A stretch of DNA of 64,000 nt from Rotaria sordida (Eukaryota > Rotifera > Eurotatoria > Philodinida > Philodinidae). The DNA is taken from assembly GCA_905250125.1 (NCBI GenBank), contig CAJNOL010001026.1, positions 20,252 to 84,251 of the forward strand, in the 5' to 3' direction. The notes beneath the pieces were generated by a model. It was not told where the DNA came from and ran no database searches. It worked only from the letters and a program-made list of their open reading frames with translations. This document shows, piece after piece, positions 53,044 to 64,000 of this stretch (position 1 is its first letter; the number at the start of each line of letters is the position of its first letter). The position numbers were made by a program, and so were the translations under genes.

Positions 53044-56000
53044 TTTTTTTTTGTGTTAATCTAAAAATATAATATTCATGATAAAAAAAAACAAATAATT
53101 TAATGTAACACGATAATTATTATTACAAATGGAATTTTTTCACGAAATTATCATTGAAGTACGTGTTCTAGTGTATATTAAACATTTAATAGAAATTTGA
53201 TCTTCTCTTTACTGTATAATAAAGAAGTAACTTTATTCTTCTTATTGCACATATAAAACACTTCAAAACAAACAAAATATCAATTCATTTGGCTTCAGTT
53301 ATCCTCTTCTGATAACTTTTTTCTTAGCTCGATAATAAAAACATAATTATGTAATAAAAAAAACTGTTAATGATTAGGATTCTTTTTGCTCTTTCTCTAT
53401 GTATTATACATATGATACCACTTAAAAGTGTCTCTGGTTTATGTTCACTTACCTTGTATAAAAATACAATAGTATTTTTATAGATGCATTTACACATATA
53501 TGTGTGTATATACACAGCTCATTTATGAAGAGTATCGGCGAAAGTGGTTCGTCCCTCAAACCAATCCATCATCTTTCAACATATATGTCAACACTCCTAC
53601 GATTCAGTAGTTGATCTCATATGCGTGCGTGAAGGTCGGCGCGGTCCGACTGGAAATGGATAATTGCATATCTTTACTACTATCTCTCCTTCGTCTGTCC
53701 AACAGGAGCCTATAATTTGTGTATAAGAATGTATGCTTTTATCCTTGTATGTCTTCGTTCCTTCATATTCTTTTAGTTCTACTAACGTCGTTATCCATTA
53801 ACTCTTGACTATAGTTCCATTATAGGCAAAAAAAAAAGATAAAACGAACTGCTGATTGACTCACGACGATTGTGTAGTTGACCCTGAAGCTGCAGCTGCT
53901 CGGTCAATCATTTTTTTTATACTTCTATCTATAATATTATTCTTTGAGACTATACCTCCTGCATAAGAGTATCAAGTAGCAAACGGCATTGTTCCACGAA
54001 GAGAGAAGAAAAAGAAAAACTATAACGTACCGCGCACTCCCAAGACAAATCAATGAAAAGTGAGAGATAATAAAAATGAAAACAATGTTCAATACTATAA
54101 ACAATAGAATGCTATCGACCTTTATTCAAAGTATACATATATATATATATATATATATATGTACAAACACGTGAACACTACTACTTGAGACGACATTCAG
54201 TATTTATGGACAATAATATAAGAGAATGACAAATGATAAATGACCATTGAAATAGAGAGGGGAAATAAAAGAGAATGTAGGTCCCTCGCTTTCTCTTTCT
54301 CGTCGACAATTGACTATCAAACCGAACCAAATGGAATTATGCAATCTTGATTTCTCTTTTTTTTTCCACTAATGAACAGGTGGTCAAGACGAAAGATGAA
54401 TTAGCCATATGTATAACACCTTTTTTTTTTCTTTATTAAGTACCATTTCATATTTTATTTTCTCACTTGCACTAGACAAAAAAAATCAAATATATGTATT
54501 CTCATTTTGAATATACGTATACATATATATATATAAAGATGCGGCGTAGTGGCACCAACAGTACACATTGTAGAAAGGCATTAAATGTGCATGATGACAC
54601 CAATGTGTGGAAAAGATCACAGACAGATGGGAAACAGCTTTGATAAATCATTTCAAAGTATTCATCATGAAGAGATCATAAAAAAATAAGTGTTCATGCA
54701 GTTGATTTGAAAGTAAATAGAAATGTTTAGAAGATTCTTAGCTGAATTATCACAAAAGAAAAAAAGATAATTTATGAGGTTTCTGTTTTTCTTTTAATAT
54801 CATTGTTTTTATGTCCTTTCCTCTTGTCATCTTTTTTCTTTTCCCATACTAAACAAACATATCATAGAGAAAATAATAAGTATTTTTCCAGGAGCATTTT
54901 TCTCATTGTTTGTTTTTTTTTTCAATAACTTCATTTTTAACGAATCGACCATATCAATAATTGTTACCCTCCGGTCTTTTCATGTCCCAGCTGTGACTTT
55001 TTGTCAATGGGATGATGATGATCATCATCATCATCGTCAACATTCGCCTTCTTCTTACCTTCACAACATGTCGTTTGACTTTATTCATATATACTGCTGT
55101 GATGATTGGGACTGTTACACTCACTCTTTCTTCTCGACTATTTTCATTTCATTACACTTCTCAAAATTGACCATTGAAAGAACTAAAGAGAGACAGAAAG
55201 AGAGAGCAGAGAAAAAGAAAATGAATGACCGAACGAGTAAAGAATGCCAATCAAGTACAAAGAAAAAAAGATATATACGTATGATGTGGGACTTTTGCTT
55301 GCGTGTATAAAGAGAGAAAGTTTATTTGGACAGACAATGTCGTCTCGCGCGAAATATGATCAATTTTCAAACAACATGTATACGGGATAGATGCTTATCT
55401 TTATGCATACATAAAGGTGATGTTCAATCATACGATTCAACAGTGGCATCCGTGATTGAGAGCAATTTCTCATTTTTCTTTTTCTTTATACAGTCATATC
55501 GGATAGAGGGAGAAAAAAAAATAGTTTGCTTATTCGCCTTTGACTAATACTCCTACTTACTTAGTTTGTCTGATCTTTATCTAGTTGAGTCTATTGCATG
55601 AACACCAGCTGACGTGATTCCATCGTTTTTCGCTTGAGTGCATATCTCTTTTTTCTGTGGCGTCAATGAAGAATAAAAAAAGTAAAAAAAAAAGAAAAAA
55701 AGAGATCAAGTTAATCAACAATGCGAAAGTTATTGATTAAAACACCATCATTTCCTGCATTGTATATGTCGGTAACTAACCTTGAGGCGATGCATGAGTA
55801 TGTGTGAATGTCCATCTGTATATTCATATAGAAGACACAGAGAGAGAGGAACAGAGAGAGGAACAGAGAAAGGAAGCTGTTTGCTGCATGTTCATTTTTT
55901 TTTTTCTTTCTTTCTTTCTTTTCAAAGTGTGATGTTATTTAGGCTTCAAATGACCTTTATTCATTGTCTTCACGAATATGAATGCACACATTTTCAAGTG

Positions 56001-58305
56001 GTGTTGGGGACAATCAATCGGAAATTGTGTTGTGTGATGATCGATGATCTGAGCGTGTGCATGCGGGCAAGCGAAAGGTGCTTCATTAACACTTTCATAT
56101 ATACATACTTGACACGTTTGATATCAAAAAATAATTTGAATAATGGTAAATTTGCATTTAAAACTGGCTAACGATGATGTATATTACAAAGAAGAAAATG
56201 TCTTTTCTAATTCAATAAGTGCATGCACTCCGCCTGCTTTTGACCAGAATGATGATTGATAAAACGGGACAGAAACAGCAGGAATAGTAATTATTCTATT
56301 GTATAAAACAGCTAACTAGTCCACTCAATAGCAACAACTGACTGATTTTGCTCGATTAGTGAATCTGCTACTAATAATTAACATTGGCAATATTTTGTTC
56401 AGTATTTAAGTGGAATTGAGAAGACGACGAAGAAGAAGACGACGACAGCATTGTCACAGTTTTTTTTTCCTATAGTACACTCCAAACTTTCTCGAAAGAT
56501 AAGATCTAATAGTTATGGCGTAATCATTACAACTCGTAATTTCCGCTCAACTACTCCTATACCCTCAAGCTATTGGACATGACAACAGGCTACCATGTAT
56601 AACAAGTGAAAGTCGAGATATATGAGTTTGGCCATGCACTTATTCTTTTCTATTCTTCTGCTATTTAATTCGATTTGCATATTTGAGACATATATATCTA
56701 CATCATGTTCTTTTTTCTTTGGGCTGATTGAACAAAATCATAGTAGCTAAGTCAGTCAGTCAGGCTCGTAAGCCAGAAGCAAAAGATCAATATTTATTTT
56801 ATACTGTGCGTATGTGATCATTTGTTTGAAGTAATACCGAAGCTAATTTCCGTTGCTTGGACTTACCCATCAGTCAGTCAGGTGTCTCATTGCCATTCCA
56901 ATGGTTCAGAATAGGTCATTATAGTTAGATGATAAGAAAATAGAACATACACATATGTGCTTACAAATTGAAGACGAATAATAGTATTACGAGACTGATG
57001 ACGATTGTAGGAATAGAAGCATAAAGAAACAAAGTGAGATGCAGTATTCCCGCGAGTCGCAAGCTTTCCGTATGTGTGTGTGTGTGTTAATGCGATAATC
57101 GTGTTGCATGTATGCTCTAGAATAAGAAATAGCAACAGTATGATCGATCACTAGACTGCCGAAAAACGAGAATTTGATTAAGCGAGAACGAGCAAGGCAG
57201 AAGATGGATCGTTTCAAGGCACGAGCAATGAGTACCTTATTTTGCAACTACTAAATAGATTTAACGATCGATAATAAGACGAAAAAATAAGAATGGCAAG
57301 CAACGATGCATACTCAGATTCTATCATGAAAATTGTATGGATCTTATGTTTATTTCTTTGAACATTTTGTTTTCTTGGATAAAAATACTTTCTTTTATTT
57401 TTTTTTCTATTCTATTTTCTGATAAAATATTCATATTGCATGCAAAAGATATATTTAGTAATATATATTGGCATATCTATATTCATCAAATGCTTTTTCT
57501 TTTGATTGTTAGTGATAGATGAGAGATTAAATAGTGAGTAAGTCATTTGTTATTACTATAGATTTTATTCAAACTAAAAATAATCAAATCTTTTAAATGT
57601 ATATTTTATAATTATGAGTACGTATAAAATTAAGAGAATAGACGAATAACATTGTATCAATAATATAAGATTGAAATATGAAAAATAAATTGAAATTTAA
57701 CAGATTCGTTTACCATCGTAAATGATTGATGTTTATTTAAGCTTAAAATGTCCTATTGAAGTGATATTGTCATCATCACATGTATCATGCAGTTTTAAGT
57801 CAATCATATTCATGAATAATTATTGATGAAATATTTATGTACACCTATAACTGTTAAAGCAAATCAACAATTGAGCAAACTTTATAAATGTATAACAATA
57901 GTTTACAATAGCAATACTAGAGTCTACATCATAATAATGAAATAATAATAATTGTCTCCTAGATGAACAATGTACTATCAATCAGATGTAGAGAATGTGG
58001 TATCCATCATGAGCAAACTTTAGATAAACAATATAACACACTCCACATGTAAAATGCTGAATATTCACTTTTTCTTCCAACTGAAACTTCATATCTTTCG
58101 AATGTAGGATTCATATCATGATTTACTATATATGAACTGATTTGAAAAGATTTATTAAATAACACAATCATTTAATACAAAATCATTAAAGATATCAGAT
58201 ATTTATTTAAACAATTTATTATAAAAATACATATATCAATATTTTCAATTATTAATCATAATCATAGTTACTTCAAAAGCTCCCATGTGGATATCTACCA
58301 CCATG
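53044..58305. other. 5.3 kb gene-poor stretch
   Basis: No supportable gene, although several short frames exist. Features seen are TA dinucleotide runs (54138-54161, 54520-54534), a GATGAT/CATCAT run near 55010-55037 and CTTT repeats near 55905-55920. The last 0.5 kb (from about 57755) is homologous to 61.9-62.2 kb. The region lies upstream of the Gal-lectin/CUB gene, so it could hold its regulatory DNA. Confidence 0.5.
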
Positions 58306-58430
58306 CTATCCTTGAAAGCTTCCATAACCATATCCTCTACTATATCCACCAGAGGAACTATGAGGGTGACCAAGTCCATCATATCGACAAAAGAGATAAT
58401 CACTATTGCCACCCATTGTTTATATTAAAT
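57755..58430. repeat. Duplicated block, copy 1
   Basis: Sequence from about 57755 to 58070 aligns with 61890-62205. Shared words include ATCATGCAGTTTTA, TTCATGAA(T/C)AATTATTGATGAAA, GAGCAAACTTTA and TACATGTAAAA-like stretches. About 58130-58260 aligns with 63490-63610 (AAAATCATT, GATATTTATTTAA). The block ends in a Gly/Tyr-rich mini-ORF that matches the Gly/Tyr gene of copy 2. Confidence 0.7.
58306..58419 (-). pseudogene. Short Gly/Tyr-rich ORF, probable truncated paralogue of the 63.6 kb gene
   Basis: Reads from ATG at 58419 through GGYSRGYGYGSFQG to a TAG at 58306, 37 aa. Beyond the TAG the same frame continues with HGGRYPHGS-like codons, so the stop may truncate an older longer frame. Downstream sequence matches the 3' flank of the Gly/Tyr gene at 63617. 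It may be a decayed copy or a tiny secreted peptide lacking its first exon. No signal peptide is seen. Confidence 0.45.
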
Positions 58431-59055
58431 CATGCTAGAATTAATATAAAGACGAAAAAAAAAATCTATTTATAATTATTATTATTCAATTTTTAAGTTT
58501 ACTTGTCTTAGATATAAAATTTGTGTTTATAACATGAGTAAATATAAAGAGAAGAAACTATCTGCCTTTCATATTCAACAATGTCGTGTATTCTTGCTGT
58601 TGTTATTTAGATATCGAGAGTTCGAGAAAAATCTTAGAAGTAAACATATTTCTCAATTACGAACGTAGATGTTTTACTTGCACTTTTTTTTGGGTCATAA
58701 AAAAAACAAAACAGTTAGTACCTGAATTAACCTGAATAATCATGAATGAAAAGGTAGACCAAAAATAAGCAACTGTACGCCTGGATGTGAAGCTTACAAA
58801 ACAAACACGTATATACATCTATTGTTTTCTTATCGAATAGGCATTGGATAAAAAAAAGTTAAGTTTTTCAAATTCATAATAAACAATAAATTTACTATAT
58901 TTAATATTTCATTTCATAAATAAATATAAAAAAAAACAAATCAATCAATCTAATATCGAATGCACTTATTATAATACAAAAAAAAAGAGAAAAATAAATA
59001 TTGTGTTTTTTTAATATCTATATGAAGCCATAAGGGAATAGTTGATCACATAAAA
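58431..59055. other. Intergenic, nothing recognised
   Basis: About 0.6 kb of AT-rich DNA between the mini-ORF and the RRM gene. AATAAA-type signals on the minus strand (TTTATT near 58990-59005 on plus) may end the RRM gene transcript. Confidence 0.5.
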
Positions 59056-60013
59056 TTATGGTGAATCTGAAAAATCATCATGAATTTTATAGTTTCGTTG
59101 ACGCTTTGATCGTTTCTCATTACTATTACTTCGTTGTCGTTGATTAGGATAATATTGTTTATTTACAAATCGATTTGATATATTTTCTAAGACTGTAAGA
59201 CGTTGTTCAATATTTTTATTTGATTTTAATTCATATTTTGATTTAAGTTCAGCATTTTCATTTTTTAATATAAATACTTCAGCTTCAAGTCGTTCAATTT
59301 TATCTCGAGAATGGCTTGGTTGTTCTAAAAATAAATATCAATCATTATTTTATCATAAAATCAATTCTTTTACCTCGAAGTTGTTTCGTTAAATATTCAA
59401 TATGACTAATTAATTTATGAGCAACTGGATCTCTTACAGATAAAACTGGTTTTGTTGTTAATGGAGCTGATGGTTGATCCCAACGAGATGTTTTTTTTAT
59501 TTTTTCCATGATCCGTTCGAATACAAGTGGTGCACCATCAATTATAAACATAGTTGAAGGCATAAGAACAATTTGATCAACATAATCATGATATGAAAAA
59601 GAAATCAATGCTTTATTTTCATTGATTATATCTAATCTATTAATGTAAGACTGATAATCTCGAAAACAATAGAGCAAAGCTGCTTCAGTTAATACACTAT
59701 TTGAATAAGATGATGTTGTTAATTTAACAGATAAAGTATGAGAATCAATATGCCAATTATCTTGTTCTAAACGAAAACGACGTAATCGAACGATACTTTG
59801 ACCAATAACACATGTACGATAATTAACAAGACGATCAACAATGAGATAACTGGCGAAATAAATGATAGCTGAACTTGATTCTGGAAATGTTTTAATCCAT
59901 TCAACTGAACCATATGATATGAAAAATGTACGCAAATCATCAGTACTGATTTGATTAATATCTAGATCAAGAACTAATAATTTACATCGATTGTTGTTGA
60001 TTGATGACGTCAT
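59056..60013 (-). CDS. RRM protein with C-terminal coiled coil and basic tail
   Basis: Exons 60013-59374 and 59324-59056 join at phase 1 to 302 aa. I start at MTSSINNN; the frame is open to a further ATG at 60061, which would add 16 hydrophobic residues and seems less likely. RRM1 (about residues 9-80) has LLVLDLDINQISTDDLRTFF, SYGSVEWIKTF and AIIYFAS, with a weak RNP1. Residues about 105-175 may be a second, degenerate RRM (ALISFSYHDYVDQIV). A Glu/Lys/Leu helix (IERLEAEVFILKNENAEL) and a basic Arg/Ser/Asn tail (KRSKRQRNYK) follow. This suggests an hnRNP-like nuclear RNA-binding protein. I cannot place it in a named family. Confidence 0.75.
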
Positions 60014-60061
60014 TTGAACAACTGCTGAACGAAAGAATAGACTTAATTTTAAAACAATCAA

Positions 60062-61290
60062 AAGAAAGCAATATATTTATACAAAATGAAAGCGAATGAT
60101 GAGAAAGAAAAGTTCAAACTTGACTAGTATTGCATGATTTCATTAAGATTACTATCTCAATTAAAATCGTGCTTGCTTATAAATTTAAACGTTGTTCAAA
60201 ATTTGCCTTATTTTTCCTTTAAGGATTAAAAATATTTTCGATAGATGGCACCGTATTACTTGATTTATTCAAAGTGGCACGTAATAAGTGAGAAAAAGGA
60301 CTTGATTGCAATGGCTTAATACGTTCTTACTAATTCTTCATATATCTCAGATGTATAGTTGCAACTTGACGAAGACATTTTATCATGAATTCTGAGCTTT
60401 AGCAGATTCTTATTTAGTTTACAAATTCTCCTAGAAAAAATGTATCCTTTTGTAATATTCAAGCATCTTTACAAACAAAACTACTAATTCAACAAACATT
60501 TATTTTATCTATTATATTTACTAAATAACCACATTCTTTATCCAAGGATACTTCGTTTAAAAATAAACATAATAATCATAGAAAAAAAAATGCCTTGATT
60601 TATTTTTACTTAACTGCTGAATTTATTTCAATTTGAAATATTACACTAAAATCTACAATTTCAGCTATTACAAGACATAAATAAATCGTATTTGTTAAAA
60701 TTCCTTCTATCAATACAGTAGAATATGCTGTACACAATGGATGTAATCGATTGATATAATCATTATGTTTAATTATCGATATAAATAACGATTTGCTGTG
60801 ACACATGAAAAAGTCAATCATGTATGACATAAATACCTTGATGATTAAAAGGTAAATTATGCACTTGCTTTTTAAATAAACAAATCCAAAGTTCATTCCA
60901 AACATATTGTACTTTGTATTATTCATCATAATAACATCGATTTTCTTTTGATATTCTTTCATTAAATGATCAACGAACTCAATAACATTTACAACAAACA
61001 AATACAAAAAAAAAAGAATAAATAAAACAGAAGAACATCAAGTTTTTATCTATTTATGATAAATATAAGAATGCTGATTTCACATGATTCTCATTCTGAT
61101 TATTATAATATTTGAACAAGAGACATATGAATATAATCAAAAAGCGTTTCATCAACCATCTATACAATAATATAATCATATTTCTTTTCTTTTTTTCTAA
61201 TGATATCAACAACAAGACATAGAACAAAGAAAAACATAATTATCTTTTGTTTTTTTCTTCTTTCGGTTTAGTTTCCAAAGCAGATACATG
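60062..61290. other. Intergenic with one unsupported ORF
   Basis: A minus-strand frame at 60606-61007 (133 codons) is hydrophobic and rich in Ile, Met and Tyr. I see no motif, no splice partners and no close repeat in the window. It could be a decayed gene fragment or chance. The rest is AT-rich and featureless. Confidence 0.45.
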
Positions 61291-61291
61291 T

Positions 61292-61880
61292 CTAAAAAAA
61301 CATGTTAGCTTTTGTAACATCATTTGATGCTAATTGTAGATCGGCATCAATTTCATAATTATATAATGGTGTTATAGCAAGTATATTTTGTTTAGATAAA
61401 AAAGCCAAACATGTTATACCAGCAGAATATCTAAAAGTACAAAAGACTAAATCATTTCAAAATCAAATAAAACAATATTTTACTGATGACATTGACAAAA
61501 ACGTTTTTTATTAATACCATCCAATATATTCACAAATGCATCAAAACCCACCAGTTGCAAATGTTCCAGATTATTTATGAAAATCAATAGCATTATCAGG
61601 AAAGATATTATTGATTCCTTTTGTTTTTGAGTGATAACATTTAAATGCATTTTGTTTCTTTTGAGTTTCTGGATTTGGATCAAAAAATTCTACAGCAACT
61701 TGACCTGCATCAAAAACTAACAATTTGACAGAAAATATAAAATTAAACAAAAATCTTCAATTGATCTCAGAAATATATCCTTGTTTGTTTCGAAAATAAT
61801 GAATAGAAAATGTTTGATATTTTAAATTTGATGTTGGATTTTCAATTAGAATTTGACTATTTATTTTAAGTAAATCTCTC
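61292..61880 (-). pseudogene. BUB3: BUB3 (mitotic checkpoint WD40) pseudogene, 5'-truncated
   Basis: Three pieces in order match the C-terminal part of BUB3. Piece 1 is TSNLKYQTFSIHYFRNKQGY (about 61760-61860). Piece 2 is GQVAVEFFDPNPETQKKQNA followed by FKCYH and AIDFHK, then a stop, then TFATGG, then after a frameshift FDAFVNILDGINKKRFCQCHQ (61480-61710). Piece 3 is YSAGITCLAFLSKQNILAI (61292-61435). In vertebrate BUB3 the corresponding region reads like KYQT...NKQGY, VAVE, AFKCH, TFATGG, FVN and NKKRLCQ. An intron-like AG precedes piece 3. A stop, a frameshift and the missing N-terminal blades mean it is not functional. Its 5' break abuts the duplicated block at about 61.89 kb. Confidence 0.75.
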
Positions 61881-61889
61881 ATCAATAGT

Positions 61890-63616
61890 TTATGTATAAT
61901 TGTTATGTCAACATGGTATGGATCATGCAGTTTTACACCAATAAAATTCATGAACAATTATTGATGAAACATGTAAATGCAGCTATGACTATGAATGCAA
62001 ATAAACAATGGAGCAAACTTTACAGATGTAGAGTTCAATTTACAATGATAGTATTTTAGTTTCCGCTATCAAAACTAGATAATAATAATTTTCTCAGACA
62101 TGATCCATATGTCATGGATGAAATATAAAGACTAGATATTTATTAGAAACAAACTTGAGATATAAAACACTATCGATCTTACATGTAAAACACCGAATAA
62201 AATCCTAAATACAAAAGATGACGAGCAACTTGAGATTCTATTAAATCATTCACAATTTCTAGAGAGATCTTTATGTTGTCACTGAAAAGAGTTATATTTT
62301 ATCTGATGACCTCGACAATAATTTCTAATTTTAACCTTGTTTCATCCGATTCATTATCAGTAATTGAGTTTTTTGAATTTGTCCGAATCTGATTCAATCA
62401 ACAACAAACATAATCTTTCAATGCCAGTAAGAGAAGCGTTCTTGAAACAAAACAGTCAAACAGATCCACAGATCTTCATACGAGTTACAATAGCATAATT
62501 TTTTCTAAAATATAAAGTCAATCACTCGCATTATGTATCGTTTGCATATGGCTCAATAATTGAATAGCAAGAAAATTAAAAAGATTTTAATCGATGTTAT
62601 ATACATATGTCAATTCTTTATCTGACGATCTGATTCGTATAGACGAAATCTGTTCAACATACAATGCACTGCTAGCTTATTTATCAGTCTTTAGCTCATC
62701 TGAATGAAAGCGATTATCTATGATGAAACAGTTTGTAGAAAAAGAACGGTTAAATATAAGTTAAGAATGATTTTAGGATCATTTGCATTCATTTCGAAAA
62801 ATACCATAGTATCTTTTTATGAAAAGAAATGCGTTCTGAGGCTTAGAAGGCATACTTCATTGATTATGTCGGAATTCGAGTCTTCATTCATATGTATTTT
62901 TTCAGTTTAGAATATGCTTTTCCATTTTATGAACGTGTCGAAATTTCAAGAAAATAATACATAGACAGAATATAGTTTTAAGTAGTAAAGAATGACATTT
63001 TACTGAATACTTTTCTATTTGAGAAAGATCTCTTCGTCTGTGAGACACTTGGATCCGAACATCATTGATTAAATCAAATGGCTGTGAGAACAAAATTCCA
63101 GTAAAGAAAATCTAAAAAATTTCTTGAATACGTGGTATAAAGGAGTATAACAGTGTCCTCAAAACACATTGATTTAATAAACTATGCGCTTGCGATTAAC
63201 TATAGTTTCCTATTGACTTATTTTTATGAATTATCCAACTCAGAGCTCATACAACACTAAGGTAATCAAAGCAATATGCTGTCTATAATGAACATGAGTA
63301 TTTATACGTGCACAAACGCTGAAAACAATACATAAACTGCAAAGATCATCGCAACTCGATGGTGTCCGAGAGCCTTCTAAGCTGTATTTTGCTGCGTTTA
63401 TTCCGAAGAGTCCTCTAGTATCTAGTGAATTCGATTAAATTTTGCTGGATCGAAACTTGATATTCATGAAATTTAGGAATCATACCACAATTCAGTATAT
63501 ATGATCTTATTCGACAAGACTGATTCAACAACAAAATCATTTAATAGTAAGTCATAAAAGGCATGGATATTTATTTAAGCTGTTAATTATAAAAATAAAC
63601 ACATGAATGTTCTCAA
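61890..63616. repeat. Duplicated block, copy 2, split by about 1.2 kb
   Basis: About 61890-62205 and 63490-63610 align in order with 57755-58070 and 58130-58260. The stretch 62230-63460 has no counterpart in copy 1, so it was either inserted here or deleted there. I see no gene or clear terminal repeats in it. Confidence 0.6.
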
Positions 63617-64000
63617 TTACCATCCGCAACCATAACCTCCACCATATCCCCCATATCCACCACCATATCCACCACCATATCCACCACCATATCCCCCATA
63701 TCCACCACCATATCCCCCATATCCACCACCATATCCACCATATCCCCCATATCCACCACCATATCCCCCATATCCACCACCATATCCACCATATCCACCA
63801 CCATGTCCACCATAGCCACCATATCCGCCGTGTCCACCGTATGAAACTACACTAGTACTATACACCGGATATGCACCACCGTAGCCTCCATGACTATGGC
63901 CTCCACTATAGGGATATACTCCACCATACACACCACAGTTATATCCTCCGCCGTATCCACCACCAAGACCGTAGGAACTCAGTCCAGTGTATCCACCACC
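63617..64000 (-). CDS. Gly/Tyr-repeat protein, 5' end beyond the window
   Basis: The frame is open from the right edge to TAA at 63617, at least 127 residues. The body is an almost pure alternation of GGY and GGGY units (GGYGGGYGGYGGG) over about 63620-63820. Upstream is a more complex Gly-rich part (SSYGLGGGYGGGYNCGVY, YPYSGGHSHGGYGG), and it ends GCGW. This composition is typical of secreted structural proteins such as cuticle, shell-matrix or adhesive proteins, and also of low-complexity RNA-binding tails. No signal peptide or folded domain lies within the window, so the class is not decided. The DNA is a tandem CCACCATAT-type array, and unequal exchange could change its length. A truncated relative lies at 58.3 kb with matching 3' flank. 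Confidence 0.7.
   Translation of the reverse strand, partial: GGGYTGLSSYGLGGGYGGGYNCGVYGGVYPYSGGHSHGGYGGAYPVYSTSVVSYGGHGGYGGYGGHGGGYGGYGGGYGGYGGGYGGYGGYGGGYGGYGGGYGGYGGGYGGGYGGGYGGYGGGYGCGW

Noticed and set aside
54906-55310. 134-codon plus-strand frame
   Set aside because: Composition follows local simple repeats (poly-His from a CAT run, Lys/Arg from GA runs). No splice partners or motif.
55782-56171. 129-codon plus-strand frame
   Set aside because: Driven by GAGAGA-type repeats giving RGTERGTEK; no recognisable domain and no neighbouring exons.
60606-61007. 133-codon minus-strand frame
   Set aside because: Open and fairly long, but it has no motif, no splice evidence and a composition expected by chance in AT-rich sequence.
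63607-63855. Plus-strand His/Pro repeat frame over the Gly/Tyr array
   Set aside because: It is the complement of the GGY array. The minus frame extends much further, has a complex Gly-rich N-terminal part and matches the flanks of a paralogue.

Overview
This window looks like nuclear DNA of a small invertebrate, most probably a bdelloid rotifer. That is an inference. The visible reasons are strongly AT-rich sequence, compact genes cut by many introns of about 45-75 bp, metazoan-type proteins (ELAV, MAP4K, CP110, GATAD1, a Gal-lectin/CUB receptor, a GPI-type Ig protein), two intron-bearing genes from families best known in microbes, and many diverged foldback DNA elements. All gene models were built by hand from GT-AG junctions and phase bookkeeping; none rests on a transcript.

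Layout. An ELAV-type RNA-binding gene (736-6458, -) has alternative first exons, a duplicated pair of equal-length RRM2 exons and a 27-nt microexon. A MAP4K-type kinase with a CNH domain follows head-to-head (7689-14785, +). Then come a small Cys/His-rich protein (16647-17267, +), a degraded possible receptor fragment (about 17.8-18.15 kb) and a 3 kb stretch without genes. A PARP with two PBZ fingers and a BRCT-like tail lies at 21285-26273 (-). Two genes sharing an unfamiliar Cys/His module lie at 28433-29393 and 30865-32406 (+). A small gene made only of phase-1 introns with a duplicated exon set (32609-35173, -) stands 93 bp from a divergent CP110-like gene (35267-38466, +).

The next block is all on the plus strand: a GPI-type Ig protein (40243-41160), a PNPOx-like general-stress protein with a mitochondrial-type leader (42054-42748), a TSNAXIP1-like coiled-coil protein (42885-44221), a transposase remnant (44.5-44.9 kb), GATAD1 (46410-47550), an M29-type aminopeptidase (47686-48961) and a MORN-repeat gene with an in-frame TGA (49592-50119). 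On the minus strand follow a Gal-lectin/CUB membrane protein (50982-53043), 5 kb without genes, a Gly/Tyr-rich mini-gene (58.3 kb), an RRM/coiled-coil protein (59056-60013), a BUB3 pseudogene (about 61.3-61.9 kb) and a Gly/Tyr-repeat protein that runs off the right edge.

At least twelve foldback elements with arms of roughly 80-450 bp lie in the window, nine of them inside introns. They account for nearly all the long introns. The most notable items are the mutually exclusive ELAV exons, the PBZ-PBZ-PARP-BRCT fusion, the repeated CP...C...HLxxxH module, the phase-1 exon-duplication gene and the two candidate horizontally acquired enzymes.
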